DNA of 64,000 nucleotides from Paraferrimonas sedimenticola. GTDB taxonomy: Bacteria > Pseudomonadota > Gammaproteobacteria > Enterobacterales > Shewanellaceae. Below, piece by piece: positions 33,167 to 42,408 of the stretch; positions within the stretch are counted from its first letter, which is position 1, and every line of letters begins with the position of its first letter. Location of the stretch: contig NZ_NRIR01000003.1 of assembly GCF_002282855.1 (NCBI RefSeq), positions 186,001 to 250,000 of the forward strand, written 5' to 3'. The translations under genes were made by a program, and so were the position numbers. A model generated the notes under the pieces. It searched no databases, was not told the origin of the DNA, and saw only the letters and a list, made by a program, of their open reading frames with translations.

Positions 33167-33685
33167 ATGACCGTATCCCATAAGAAAGTTGGCGAAAACC
33201 GCTACCGTGAGAGCTTTGGTCGTCACTACGAAGAGTTTCATGTAGGCGACATTTACGAGCACCGTCCGGGCCGTACTATCACTAAAACCGACAACACCTG
33301 GTTTACTTTGCTGACCATGAACACTCACCCAATGCACTTTGACGATGAGTACGCCAAAGCCTCTGAGTTTGAAAAGTGCATCGTATGTTCGCCGTTTACC
33401 GTGGCTTTGATGGTAGGCATGAGCGTTACTGACGTGAGCCAAAAAGCGATTGCTAACCTGGGTTGGGATGACATCAAACTGACCCACCCGCTATTTGAAG
33501 GCGACACGCTGACTGCAGAGTCAGAGGTGATTGCTAAGCGCGAATCGGCCTCGCGTCCCGGTGCCGGCATCGTGACCGTGCGTACAAACGGCTTTAATCA
33601 ACACGGCGATATGGTGTGTACCTTCGTTCGTAAGATGTTGATCGCAAAGCAAGGTCACTCAGTAGAAGACAAAGTGAATTACTAA
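33167..33685 (+). CDS. MaoC-family enoyl-CoA hydratase (mesaconyl-CoA hydratase-like)
   Basis: 172 residues with a single hot-dog domain. The hydratase motif TKTDNTWFTLLTMNTHPMHF contains the expected catalytic Asp42 and His57. The YEEFHVGDIYEHRPGRTIT lead-in is typical of the mesaconyl-CoA hydratase branch. It adds water across the double bond of an unsaturated (di)acyl-CoA, probably the product of the acyl-CoA dehydrogenase encoded 12 bases downstream, producing the substrate of the CitE-like lyase upstream. The ribosome site AAGGAG is strong. Confidence 0.88.
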   Translation: MTVSHKKVGENRYRESFGRHYEEFHVGDIYEHRPGRTITKTDNTWFTLLTMNTHPMHFDDEYAKASEFEKCIVCSPFTVALMVGMSVTDVSQKAIANLGWDDIKLTHPLFEGDTLTAESEVIAKRESASRPGAGIVTVRTNGFNQHGDMVCTFVRKMLIAKQGHSVEDKVNY

Positions 33686-33697
33686 CGGAGAGCAGTC

Positions 33698-34873
33698 ATG
33701 TCAGAGGTTTGGTCAAAAGAAGACGAAAGCGCCATCTTGGATATGATCGACAAGTGGGTCGAGAACGAAGTCCGCCCAATTGCCAAAGAGCACGATCATG
33801 CGGATTTGTACCCACACGGCCTAGTTGAGCAAATGAAAGAGCTGGGCCTTTTCGGTGCCACTATCGGCCAGGAATACGGCGGTTTGGGTTTGCCGGCGGC
33901 AATTTACGCCAAGATTGTTATGAAAGTGTCCAGCGCATGGATGTCGCCAGGCGGTATCTTTAACTCGCACCTGATTCAGGCCTCAGCCATTGAGCGCTGT
34001 GGTACCGATGCGCAAAAAGACCGCTGGTTGGCCAAGATGGCTACCGGTGAGATGCGCGGTGGTATTGCCCTGACCGAGCCCAATGCCGGTTCGGACTTGC
34101 AGGCGATTACCACCACTGCGGTGCGCGACGGCGATGACTACATCATCAATGGTACCAAGACTTGGATCACCAACTCACTACACGGTAACTCGCTGGCGGT
34201 ATTGGTAAAAACTGATACCGAGATTCAGCCGCGTCACCGTGGCACCAGTATGTTTATCGTTGAGACTAAAGATGCTGATGGCAACGTGAAGCCAGGTATC
34301 ACCATCTCTAAGCTTGAGAAAATGGGTTATCGCTCAATCGATACCTGTGAAGTGGTATTCGAAGACTTCCGCGTTCCTGCTGACCACCTTGTGGGTGGCG
34401 AAGAAGGTAAGGGCTTTAAGCAAGCGGTAGGCGGCCTTGAGCTTGGTCGTATTAACGTTGCCGCTCGTGGCGCGGGTGTGGCTCAGGGTGCCTTTGAGCA
34501 TGCGCTTCGCTATGCCCAAGAGCGCGAGACCTTTGGCAAGCCAATTTGCGAGCACCAGGCGATTCAGCTGAAGCTTGGCGAGATGGCCACCAAGGTGGAA
34601 GCGGCCCGTTTGCTTATCGAACAAGCGGCAGCTAAGTACGACGCTCACGAGCGTTGTGACATGGAAGCGGGTATGGCCAAGTACTTTGCCTCTGAGGCGG
34701 GTTCTTTCTGTGCTAACGAAGCCATGCGCATCTTTGGCGGTTACTGCTACTCAAAAGAGTACGATATTGAGCGCTACTATCGCGACGCCTTGTTGATGTG
34801 TATTGGTGAAGGCACCAACGAAATGCAGCGCATCATTATTGCCAAGCAAATGGTTGCCAAAAACAAGATCTAA
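33698..34873 (+). CDS. Acyl-CoA dehydrogenase
   Basis: 391 residues, normal for the family. It has an N-terminal helical domain, FAD/substrate motifs GGIALTEPNAGSDLQ and WITNS, and a C-terminal helical domain with ERETFGKPICEHQAIQ, MRIFGGYCY and GEGTNEMQR. The Glu of GEGTNE is at the place of the catalytic base in the common branch. It oxidises an acyl-CoA to the 2,3-enoyl-CoA, passing electrons to ETF. Its place beside MaoC, CitE-like lyase and two CaiB transferases suggests a branched dicarboxyl-CoA such as an alkylsuccinyl-CoA. Confidence 0.93.
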   Translation: MSEVWSKEDESAILDMIDKWVENEVRPIAKEHDHADLYPHGLVEQMKELGLFGATIGQEYGGLGLPAAIYAKIVMKVSSAWMSPGGIFNSHLIQASAIERCGTDAQKDRWLAKMATGEMRGGIALTEPNAGSDLQAITTTAVRDGDDYIINGTKTWITNSLHGNSLAVLVKTDTEIQPRHRGTSMFIVETKDADGNVKPGITISKLEKMGYRSIDTCEVVFEDFRVPADHLVGGEEGKGFKQAVGGLELGRINVAARGAGVAQGAFEHALRYAQERETFGKPICEHQAIQLKLGEMATKVEAARLLIEQAAAKYDAHERCDMEAGMAKYFASEAGSFCANEAMRIFGGYCYSKEYDIERYYRDALLMCIGEGTNEMQRIIIAKQMVAKNKI

Positions 34874-34917
34874 GCTATCGCGGTAATAAGAAAAGAGAAA
34901 AGAACAGGGATAGGGAT

Positions 34918-36108
34918 ATGGCTGATTTACCACTGAGCGGTGTTCGCATTATTGCGGTGGAACAATACGGCGCTGGGCCTTACGGCTCGGCTTACCTAGC
35001 GGACATGGGCGCTGAGATCATTAAGATCGAAAACCCCAAAACCAAAGGTGACATATCCCGTCAAACTGGCCCCTATTTCTTGGGGGAGAATGACAGTTAC
35101 TTTTACCAAACCTTTAACGGCAACAAAAAAAGCCTGAGCTTAAATCTCAAAAGCGAGCAGGGCTGGCAGGTGTTTGAACGTTTGGTAAAGAGCGCTGACG
35201 CGGTTTACAACAACCTGCGTGGTGATCAACCAGCAAAGCTGGGGATCACCTACGACCATCTCAAATCCATCAACCCCAAAATCGTCTGTTGTCACTTGTC
35301 TGCCTATGGTCGCGACAACGACCGCGCCAGCTGGCCAGGCTACGACTATTTGATGCAAGCGGAAGCGGGCCTGATGTCGCTAACCGGCGAGCCAGAAAAC
35401 GGTCCTAATCGCTTCGGGGTGTCCATGGTGGACTTTATGACCGGTGCCGTGGCAGCACTGGGATTAACCTCGGCCATGCTGGGCGCCCATCGCCAAGGCA
35501 AGGGTCGAGATGTGGACGTCAGTCTGTTTGACGTGGCGCTGCATCAGCTGACCTATCCGGCCACTTGGTATTTGAATAAGGGCCATGTAACTGAGCGCAT
35601 GCCCCACAGCGCGCACCCAGCCACAGTGCCGTGCCAGTGGTATCCAACCGCCGATGGCCACGTGTTTGTGATGGCCATGACCGACAAGTTCTGGCAAGCC
35701 TTAGTGGATGAGATTCAAGACGCCCGTTTGAGTGAGGCGCGTTTTGTAGGCTTTGCTGAGCGTCGTGATAACCGCACCGAGCTCAATGAAATTCTGGATG
35801 AGTGCTTTAGCGCTCGTACCACAGCTCAGTGGCTCGAGGCCTTTCAAGGACGGTTGCCGATTGCGCCGATTTATGACATGGCACAAGCGCTGACCAACCC
35901 TTACATAGAGCAGCTGGGCTTAAAGCAACAGGTCAGCCATTCGCAAAATCCACAAATGCAGCTGCTGAGTAATCCCATCAAAATCGATGGCCAACGTTTA
36001 CAGGCCAATGCGGCAGTCGCTCGCGGCCAGGACACTCAAGACCTACTCGAAGAATTGGGCTTTGACCGTGCGGCGCAGCGCGATTTAAGCGACTCAGGCG
36101 CTATCTAA
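34918..36108 (+). CDS. CaiB/BaiF class III CoA-transferase
   Basis: 396 residues, the usual length. It has the family start LSGVRIIAVEQYGAGPYGSAYLADMGAEIIKIE and the conserved Asp (D172 in VDFMTG) at the position of the formyl-CoA transferase catalytic Asp. Class III enzymes move CoA between carboxylic acids with a covalent aspartyl-CoA intermediate. It is followed after 19 bases by a second, clearly different CaiB gene; a third lies at 45180. Three paralogs imply several acids to activate, or one for each diastereomer. The acid is not identified. Confidence 0.92.
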   Translation: MADLPLSGVRIIAVEQYGAGPYGSAYLADMGAEIIKIENPKTKGDISRQTGPYFLGENDSYFYQTFNGNKKSLSLNLKSEQGWQVFERLVKSADAVYNNLRGDQPAKLGITYDHLKSINPKIVCCHLSAYGRDNDRASWPGYDYLMQAEAGLMSLTGEPENGPNRFGVSMVDFMTGAVAALGLTSAMLGAHRQGKGRDVDVSLFDVALHQLTYPATWYLNKGHVTERMPHSAHPATVPCQWYPTADGHVFVMAMTDKFWQALVDEIQDARLSEARFVGFAERRDNRTELNEILDECFSARTTAQWLEAFQGRLPIAPIYDMAQALTNPYIEQLGLKQQVSHSQNPQMQLLSNPIKIDGQRLQANAAVARGQDTQDLLEELGFDRAAQRDLSDSGAI

Positions 36109-36127
36109 ATTATTCAAGGAGCGATAC

Positions 36128-37288
36128 ATGAAACTCTCCGGTGTAAAAGTTCTGGACCTTTCTTTATTTCTTCCCGGTCCTCATTTTTCCATGATGATGG
36201 CGGATCACGGCGCCGAAGTGATTGGCTTGGAGCCAATCAGCGGTGAGCCGGTGCGCCACGTTGGTCTTAAGCAAAACGATGAGAGTGTCTGGTTTCGCAA
36301 CGTTTATCGCGGCAAGAAAAGCATTCAACTCAACCTCAAATCAGAAAAAGGCAAAGAGGCCTTTTATCGCTTGGTCAAAGAAGTGGATGTGCTGATTGAA
36401 GCCTTTCGTCCTGGTGTGGTGGCGCGTCTTGGCATCGATTACGACACCATCAAAGCCATAAATCCCGGCATTGTGTACTGCTCAATTTCAGCCTTCGGCC
36501 AGACTGGTCCGAAACGACTAAACCCAGCCCACGACTTGAGCATTCAAGCGGACTCGGGCGCGCTGTCGATTAACCTTGGTTTGGATGGCAAGCCCGCACA
36601 ACCAGCAATGCCGGTAGCGGACATGGCGGGCAGCCTGATGGCCTTTTCCGGCGTGCTGATGGCCTTGTACAAAAAGGCGCAAACCGGCGAGGGCGATTAC
36701 ATGGATATCTCCATGCAGGACAGCCTAGTAGCCTGGTATCCCAATGTGATGGGGCCGGTATTTGCCGAGGATAGAGCACCCAACCCCAAAGATGAGCGCA
36801 GCTGGGGTGGGTCGGCCATGTATAACGTCTACCAGACCTCAGATGGCAAGTATCTCACTCTGGGCGGCTCGGAGCTCAAGTTCGCAGCCAACCTATTAAA
36901 AGCGTTAGGCCGCGAAGACCTATATCCGTTAGCGCAATTACCTCCTGGACCTGGTCAAGCGCCGTTGCGGGAGTTCTACCAAACCACCTTTGCCGCTAAG
37001 CCGCTGAGCCACTGGCATGAGTTCTTGAGCTCGGTGGATGTCTGTTGGGCGCCAGTGCGCGATTTGCACGAGGCGGTGTTTGACGAGCACTTGGCCGAGC
37101 GCGAGATGATTCTCACCGACGAGCAAGGGCTTAAGCACCTTGGGGTGCCAATCAAATTCAAAAACCAGCCAGCACAGCCAAATCTGGCTCGCCCGAGTAT
37201 GGGCCAACACAGCCGTGAAGTTTTGGCCGACTTGGGTTACTCTGAGCAACAAATCGATAACATGCTGGACGGCAACGTCATTCAATAA
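36128..37288 (+). CDS. CaiB/BaiF class III CoA-transferase (second copy, divergent)
   Basis: 386 residues. LSGVKVLDLSLFLPGPHFSM and HGAEVIGLEP match the CaiB family; the conserved Asp is D165 in VADMAGS. The sequence differs from its neighbour at 34918, so this is not a recent duplication. Its pattern (LSLFLPGP, YRGKKSIQLNLK, SAFGQTGP) resembles alpha-methylacyl-CoA racemase/CoA-transferase relatives, so an epimerase activity cannot be excluded. It lies between the first CaiB gene and the sodium symporter, with a good ribosome site (AAGGAG). Confidence 0.9.
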   Translation: MKLSGVKVLDLSLFLPGPHFSMMMADHGAEVIGLEPISGEPVRHVGLKQNDESVWFRNVYRGKKSIQLNLKSEKGKEAFYRLVKEVDVLIEAFRPGVVARLGIDYDTIKAINPGIVYCSISAFGQTGPKRLNPAHDLSIQADSGALSINLGLDGKPAQPAMPVADMAGSLMAFSGVLMALYKKAQTGEGDYMDISMQDSLVAWYPNVMGPVFAEDRAPNPKDERSWGGSAMYNVYQTSDGKYLTLGGSELKFAANLLKALGREDLYPLAQLPPGPGQAPLREFYQTTFAAKPLSHWHEFLSSVDVCWAPVRDLHEAVFDEHLAEREMILTDEQGLKHLGVPIKFKNQPAQPNLARPSMGQHSREVLADLGYSEQQIDNMLDGNVIQ

Positions 37289-37317
37289 CAGCAGGCACAG
37301 AGACTCCGGGAGAGAGT

Positions 37318-38739
37318 ATGGCGCGCGAGTGGATCATTCTGATCACCCTTGTGGTTTATAAACTGGTATTGGTATGGATTGGACTTTGGGCCTCTCGCCG
37401 CACGCAAGACAGTTCAGACTTTTTCATTGGCGGTAAACAACTCGGGCCGTGGGTGGCGGCGGTTAGCGCCTCAGCCAGTGCCTCATCGGCCTGGAGTTTA
37501 CTTGGAGTGTCTGGTGCGGCCTTTACTATGGGTCTCTCTGCCATTTGGATCTTCCCTGCTGTAGTTTTAGGTTACATCTTCAATTGGTACTGGCTAGCAC
37601 CACGAGTGCGTCGCTACGCCAATCAGCAAGAGGCGATTACCCTCTCAGAAGTCGTCGCTGGTAAAGACCAATGGCGCAAGGCCATCCTAGGGTTCGCCAG
37701 TTTCGCCATCGTATTTTCTTTTGCTTTCTATATTGCCGCTCAATTTCAGGCAGCGGGTTCCACTTTCGCAGCGAATTTCGATGTCAGTATCACTGAAGCG
37801 ATTGTTACGGGTGCTGTCATTATCTTGGTGTACACGCTTTTAGGAGGCTTTTGGGCGGTGAGTGTCACCGATACCCTACAAGGCCTGCTAATGGCGGCGA
37901 TTGCCTTTCTGTTACCCATATTGGCGGTGACTCAAGCTGGAGGTCCTTCGGTAATTTACCAGTCGCTTATCAGCAATGGTGGCGAACTTTACGGCAACTT
38001 CGCTGGAGCTTCGGCGATTGGTTTTGTGGTCGGTATGTTAGGTATAGGCCTAGGTAATCCAGGCCAGCCGCACGTAGTGAATCGCTTCATGGCGCTGCGC
38101 GATGACAAAGCGCTAAAAAGTGCGGCTCGCATTGGTGTGGCATGGCCTGTGATTGTGTTTGCTGGCATGCTGACCGTGGGTTGGTGCGCTCGAGTGCTTA
38201 TTCCAACCGATGCCAATGCCGAACAGGTCATGTTGGCCCTAACTGAAATGCTGTTCCACCCTGTGGTGGCTGGGATTATTGTCGCGGCTGTGCTGTCGGC
38301 GATTATGTCGACGGCAGACAGCCAGCTGTTGGTGTCAGCTGCGTGTCTCGCGCAAGACTTACAACTGGCCAAGGGTCGTAACGCGCTGACTCTAAGCCGC
38401 TTGGCTGTGGTTGCTATGTGCGTGTTGGCCTTGGTGATTGCCTTGTTTGCCCCGGAAGCGATTTTCTCTCGAGTGCTATTTGCCTGGGCGGCGATTGGTT
38501 CGGCGTTTGCGCCTGTACTGATTTGGCTGGTGGCCGGCTATCAAATTGACGGTCGCTATCGACTGGCCGCCATGATGCTGGGCTTTGGTCTCACCATAGT
38601 GTTCAACTGGCAGGCCAATGCGCCGGGTGATGTGCTTGAGCGCGTATTGCCGTTTGTGGTGGCTTTGGTAGTGGCAAGAATCGGTGCGGTGAAGCGTGCA
38701 GAGAAAGGTAGCGGCGCCGAGGTATCAGCGCCACGCTAG
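37318..38739 (+). CDS. Sodium:solute symporter (SSS/PutP family)
   Basis: 473 residues with about 13 transmembrane helices. SSDFFIGGKQLGPWVAAVSA, SASSAWSLLGVSGAAF and VLSAIMSTADSQLLVSAA are SSS landmarks that form the sodium site in PutP-like transporters. It imports a small polar solute with sodium, most likely the acid or imide degraded by the cluster. It ends the plus-strand operon, six bases before the convergent regulator stop codon. Confidence 0.92.
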   Translation: MAREWIILITLVVYKLVLVWIGLWASRRTQDSSDFFIGGKQLGPWVAAVSASASASSAWSLLGVSGAAFTMGLSAIWIFPAVVLGYIFNWYWLAPRVRRYANQQEAITLSEVVAGKDQWRKAILGFASFAIVFSFAFYIAAQFQAAGSTFAANFDVSITEAIVTGAVIILVYTLLGGFWAVSVTDTLQGLLMAAIAFLLPILAVTQAGGPSVIYQSLISNGGELYGNFAGASAIGFVVGMLGIGLGNPGQPHVVNRFMALRDDKALKSAARIGVAWPVIVFAGMLTVGWCARVLIPTDANAEQVMLALTEMLFHPVVAGIIVAAVLSAIMSTADSQLLVSAACLAQDLQLAKGRNALTLSRLAVVAMCVLALVIALFAPEAIFSRVLFAWAAIGSAFAPVLIWLVAGYQIDGRYRLAAMMLGFGLTIVFNWQANAPGDVLERVLPFVVALVVARIGAVKRAEKGSGAEVSAPR

Positions 38740-38744
38740 TGGTA

Positions 38745-39446
38745 TCAATCGGCAATAAAATCTCTGAGCTTTTGCTCGTCCAAGATAGTGATGTGGTAGT
38801 TGCTTTGAATATCAATCAGCTTACTGCGCTTTAATCGGCTGAAGCCGCGACTGGCGGTTTCCAGCGACATTCCTAAATAATCCGCAATATCCTGACGGCT
38901 CATGGGCAAGTAGAACTGAGATTGGCCACGACCCAGTTTTGGGATCATGTCCAGTAAAAAGTGGCCTAGACGCTGGTGAGCGCTCTTTTGTCCCATGATA
39001 AACAGCTGGTCCAAAATCAAGGCCAGAATGCGGCCGGTCACCTTGTGATACTTCTGCGCTACCGCTGGGTAGCGGTCAAACATGGACTGCATTGCGCTGC
39101 GACTGATTCGAATCGCAGTGGCGTCGGCCAGAGATTTGGCACTGAACGAGTAGGTTAGTTGCTCTGACAATCCCATTAGGTTACCCGTGTATAGGAAGGC
39201 AAACACTTGGCGGCTGCCGGTAGAGGTTGAGCGCTCAAGCATTACCGCGCCAGACACCAGAATGTACACGTAGTCGCTTGGGTCTTTTTCACGGAACAGA
39301 AAAGTATTGCCTTTAATATCAACCTCATCGGCGCCTTCGGCCAACTCGGCAAAAAATTGGGGAAGCCCTTCAATGTCGTCGTTTGGACTGCCGAAACAAT
39401 GATGGAGAGAGGTCTTAATGGTGACTTTATTGTAATCAATGCTCAT
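38745..39446 (-). CDS. Crp/Fnr-family transcriptional regulator, FNR-type helix, no Fe-S cysteines
   Basis: 233 residues: a cyclic-nucleotide-binding-type beta-barrel (about 30-140), a dimer helix (VAQKYHKVTGRILALILDQL), then a winged helix with recognition segment SRQDIADYLGMSLETASRGF. The ETxSR pattern predicts recognition of an FNR-like TTGAT-N4-ATCAA site. Only one Cys (C17) lies in the N-terminus, so an oxygen-sensing 4Fe-4S cluster like that of FNR is unlikely; the effector is unknown. It sits inside the catabolic cluster, divergent from the MmgE/PrpD genes, and is the only regulator in the cluster, making it the prime candidate controller. Confidence 0.88.
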   Translation of the reverse strand: MSIDYNKVTIKTSLHHCFGSPNDDIEGLPQFFAELAEGADEVDIKGNTFLFREKDPSDYVYILVSGAVMLERSTSTGSRQVFAFLYTGNLMGLSEQLTYSFSAKSLADATAIRISRSAMQSMFDRYPAVAQKYHKVTGRILALILDQLFIMGQKSAHQRLGHFLLDMIPKLGRGQSQFYLPMSRQDIADYLGMSLETASRGFSRLKRSKLIDIQSNYHITILDEQKLRDFIAD

Positions 39447-39590
39447 ACGACAAGCCTGCTGTATTGGGATTTATTATTCTTGTATTAGAAATAACCGATT
39501 GTTATCAATAGATTATCGGCTGGCCTCAGTGTATCGGTAAACCACTGTTCAGGCAACAAAGGGGTAACCGAGTTTACGCCGTACACACAA

Positions 39591-39604
39591 TTGATATTGG
39601 TCAT
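39591..39604. promoter_or_regulatory. FNR-like half-conserved site ahead of the MmgE/PrpD operon
   Basis: TTGAT-ATTG-GTCAT matches the FNR consensus at eight of ten positions and lies 60 bases before the gene at 39664, in the gap shared with the FNR-type regulator gene. The rest of this 217-base gap also holds the spaced arms GTAAAC/GTTTAC and an AT-rich stretch near 39470-39500. Confidence 0.35.
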
Positions 39605-39663
39605 TTTTCTAATTGCCACTCTAAGCCAAGATTGAAGTTAAGTTAGGCGAAGAAGGATTTCGC

Positions 39664-41031
39664 ATGAGTCAACATTTGTTGCCGCAGGTGGTGCAGCGCC
39701 TCGGAGAAAAGCCATTAAACGACAATATTCGCGAGCGTGCTGCCTGGCACTTGCTCGATTGGTTGGGGTGCGCGGCTATCGGTAAAGACAGCCCTGCGGG
39801 CCATGCCATGCAAGCCATGGCTAGCGAGCACAACGGCCACGGCGTCACTCGGATTCTTGCGAGTGACAGCAACTGGGTAGATGCCATTAGCCATAATGCA
39901 GCCATTGGTAATGTGCTGGAGATGGACGACATTCATCGCAGCTCTATTCTGCATCCAGGGCCTGTAGTAGTGCCTGTGGCACTGGCGATGGCGCAATACA
40001 AAGGCGCATCGATGGCCACCATGCTAGAAGCGATTGTGCTTGGCTATGAGATCAATATTCGACTGGGCAAGGCCATAGGGCGCAGTCACTATCAATTTTT
40101 CCACAATACTTCGACTTGTGGCAGCGCTGGCGCGGCCATGGCCGCAGCCCATGTGCTTGGCTTAAGTCCGGCTCAAACCGTATCCGCGATTGCCAATGCG
40201 GTTTCTCGCACCGGCGGTTTGTGGCAAATGCGTCATGAAAACTGTCAAACCAAACAATGGCACAACGCCGAAGCGGCCCGCTCTGGTGCGCAAGCAGCGG
40301 TGTTGGCCGAACATGGCTTGAGTGGTCCTGCGTCTATTCTGGAAGGCTCTCAAGGTTGGTTTAACGCCATGAGTAAGGACGCCAAGCCGGAGGCTATGCT
40401 CGAGGAGTCCGAACACTGGCTCATCGAAGAAACCAGTTTTAAACCTTGGCCGGCTTGCCGTCACGCCCATCCTTCTATCGATGCCTGCTTGAGCGTGAAA
40501 GACAAACTGCCCGGCGCTGAGCACATAGAAAGTATCGTGTTGGAAGTCTACCGAGACGCCAAGGTTTTCTGTGACAACTCCAGTCCGCAAACTGAACTGC
40601 AGGCTAAGTTCTCGATTCAGCACGGTGTGGCTGCGGCGCTTGTTTGGGGTGAGCCTGAGTTGGAACACTATCAATTGACGCGCTTGCACCATCCGGAAGT
40701 GGTGGCAATACGCAATAAGGTGGTAGTGCAAGAATCTAAGCTGATCGAGCGCGCCTATCCCAACGCTTATGGAGCCAAGATAAAAGTCATTCATTACAAC
40801 GGCGAGATTCAGAGTTTCTATTTGCCACATACCTTGGGCGATCCCGAGCGGCCTATGTCGCCAGTGCAACTGCGTCGTAAGGCTGAGACCCTAATGGCTG
40901 AAGCCAAGGTCGGCAATTCAACTCGAGCAGCCTTGACCAGCTTGGGTTGGAGTCAGGACAAAGACTTAGACCAGCTGACGTGCTTGATAGGACAGATGCA
41001 CGCCAGTCGCAAATCGACCAGCAAAGGATAA
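39664..41031 (+). CDS. MmgE/PrpD-family protein (2-methylcitrate dehydratase-like), copy 1
   Basis: 455 residues. LLDWLGCAAIGKDSPAGHAM, VLEMDDIHRSSILHPGPVVVPVALA, GYEINIRLGKAIGRSHY and FKPWPACRHAHPSIDAC are the recurrent MmgE/PrpD motifs. Characterised members dehydrate/hydrate 2-methylcitrate/2-methylaconitate or isomerise aconitate; many relatives in catabolic clusters are uncharacterised. No other methylcitrate-cycle gene (prpB or prpC) is adjacent, so a different branched di- or tricarboxylate is likely. It is the first gene of the second plus-strand operon and is followed by a second family member. Confidence 0.9.
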   Translation: MSQHLLPQVVQRLGEKPLNDNIRERAAWHLLDWLGCAAIGKDSPAGHAMQAMASEHNGHGVTRILASDSNWVDAISHNAAIGNVLEMDDIHRSSILHPGPVVVPVALAMAQYKGASMATMLEAIVLGYEINIRLGKAIGRSHYQFFHNTSTCGSAGAAMAAAHVLGLSPAQTVSAIANAVSRTGGLWQMRHENCQTKQWHNAEAARSGAQAAVLAEHGLSGPASILEGSQGWFNAMSKDAKPEAMLEESEHWLIEETSFKPWPACRHAHPSIDACLSVKDKLPGAEHIESIVLEVYRDAKVFCDNSSPQTELQAKFSIQHGVAAALVWGEPELEHYQLTRLHHPEVVAIRNKVVVQESKLIERAYPNAYGAKIKVIHYNGEIQSFYLPHTLGDPERPMSPVQLRRKAETLMAEAKVGNSTRAALTSLGWSQDKDLDQLTCLIGQMHASRKSTSKG

Positions 41032-41036
41032 GAGTA

Positions 41037-42398
41037 ATGAAAGCCATTGACGCGGTCGTAAATTTCGTCGAACAGCAAAGCTTTGAAACCCTACCGCAAA
41101 GCGCCATCGATGCGGCACTGATGTTTATTATGGACAGCATCGGTGTGGGGCTCAGTGGTACTCGAGTGGCGAATCGCCAACGCATTCTCGAAATGGCTCG
41201 CCAATGGGGTGAACCCAGTGGTCCTTGCGCGCAAGTGTGGGGCAGTGGCGAGTGGTTGCCCGTATCCAATGCGGCTATGGTCAACGCTTATCAAATTCAC
41301 AATCAGGAATGGGACTGTGTGCACGAGCGCGCCGTCGTCCACCCGATGGCAAGCGTGCTGTCATCAATGATGGCTTACGCCCAAGGGCATGAATTGAGCG
41401 GTCGCCAATTGATCCTTGGGGTCGTAGTTGGGGTGGAAGTGGCCACTCTAATCGGTGCCTGTGCCAGTACAGGGCTTAAGTTCTTCAGACCTTCGGTTTG
41501 TGGTGGCATTGGCTCTGCCGCGGGTATTTGCGCCATGCTGGGGCTTAAGGGCGATACCCTTAAAAACGCTTTGGGCATCGCCTACAGTTCGGCCAGCGGA
41601 ACCATGCAAGCCCACGTTGAAGGCTCGCCCATGCTGGCCTTACAAGTGGCGCTAAACGCCCGCAGCGCCACTCAATCAGTCGACTTTGCCCGTTCCGGGT
41701 TCTCCGGCCCACACGATATTTTAGAAGGTGAGTTTGGTTACTTTAATCTGTTTGAAGACCAAGTGGACCCGCAAGTGTTGATAGACAATATAGGTCGTGA
41801 TTTTCAGATAACTCAGCTTAGCCACAAACCTTTCCCAACCGGTCGAGCAGGGCACGGCACCGTTGATGGTCTGCAACAGCTCCAACAAGAGTATGGCTTT
41901 GAAGTAAGCGAAATCAGCGCTATTCACGTCGCAGCGACGCCTTTAATTAATCGTTTGGTCGGGCGTCCAATAAAGCCTGATATGGATGTGGCCTATGCCA
42001 AGTTGTGCAACGGTTATATTGCCGCGACCTCGCTGCTAACTGGCAATGTATCAGTGACAGACTTTGACCCTGAGCCCATGCGCGACGCCGAACGTCAGCA
42101 ACTTGGCGCCAAGCTAACCACTAGCTTGAATGATTGTCAGGATCCCAATGCTCTTGCTCCGGTAACGGTTCGCGTCACCTTGAATAATGGTCAATCGCAC
42201 AGTGTCGAATTACCTGCCATTTTAGGACATCCACAGCGCCCGTTATCGGCTCAGGCGCAAATCGAAAAATTTTATGCGGCTTGTTTGAGTGCCACACCGG
42301 CACCCGACAAGTCACAAGTTCAAGTGTTGTTGGACGAGCTTGGGGCTCTACCCGAGTTGGAAGATGTCAACTCGCTAGTTAAGACCATGACGTATTAA
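41037..42398 (+). CDS. MmgE/PrpD-family protein, copy 2
   Basis: 453 residues from ATG 41037 (AAGGATAAGAG upstream); a longer in-frame start lies within the first copy and lacks support. LMFIMDSIGVGLSGTRVANR, QIHNQEWDCVHERAVVHPMASVLS and SHKPFPTGRAGHGTVDGLQ identify the family. It is only distantly similar to the upstream copy, so this is an old duplication or a heteromeric pair. Both genes may act on different stereoisomers or on successive intermediates. It is followed after ten bases by a PaaK-like ligase. Confidence 0.9.
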   Translation: MKAIDAVVNFVEQQSFETLPQSAIDAALMFIMDSIGVGLSGTRVANRQRILEMARQWGEPSGPCAQVWGSGEWLPVSNAAMVNAYQIHNQEWDCVHERAVVHPMASVLSSMMAYAQGHELSGRQLILGVVVGVEVATLIGACASTGLKFFRPSVCGGIGSAAGICAMLGLKGDTLKNALGIAYSSASGTMQAHVEGSPMLALQVALNARSATQSVDFARSGFSGPHDILEGEFGYFNLFEDQVDPQVLIDNIGRDFQITQLSHKPFPTGRAGHGTVDGLQQLQQEYGFEVSEISAIHVAATPLINRLVGRPIKPDMDVAYAKLCNGYIAATSLLTGNVSVTDFDPEPMRDAERQQLGAKLTTSLNDCQDPNALAPVTVRVTLNNGQSHSVELPAILGHPQRPLSAQAQIEKFYAACLSATPAPDKSQVQVLLDELGALPELEDVNSLVKTMTY

Positions 42399-42408
42399 GG
42401 AAGACCAA

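Noticed and set aside
40162-40869. 235-codon open frame antisense to the first MmgE/PrpD gene
   Set aside because: No recognisable domain or ribosome site and entirely inside a conserved gene.
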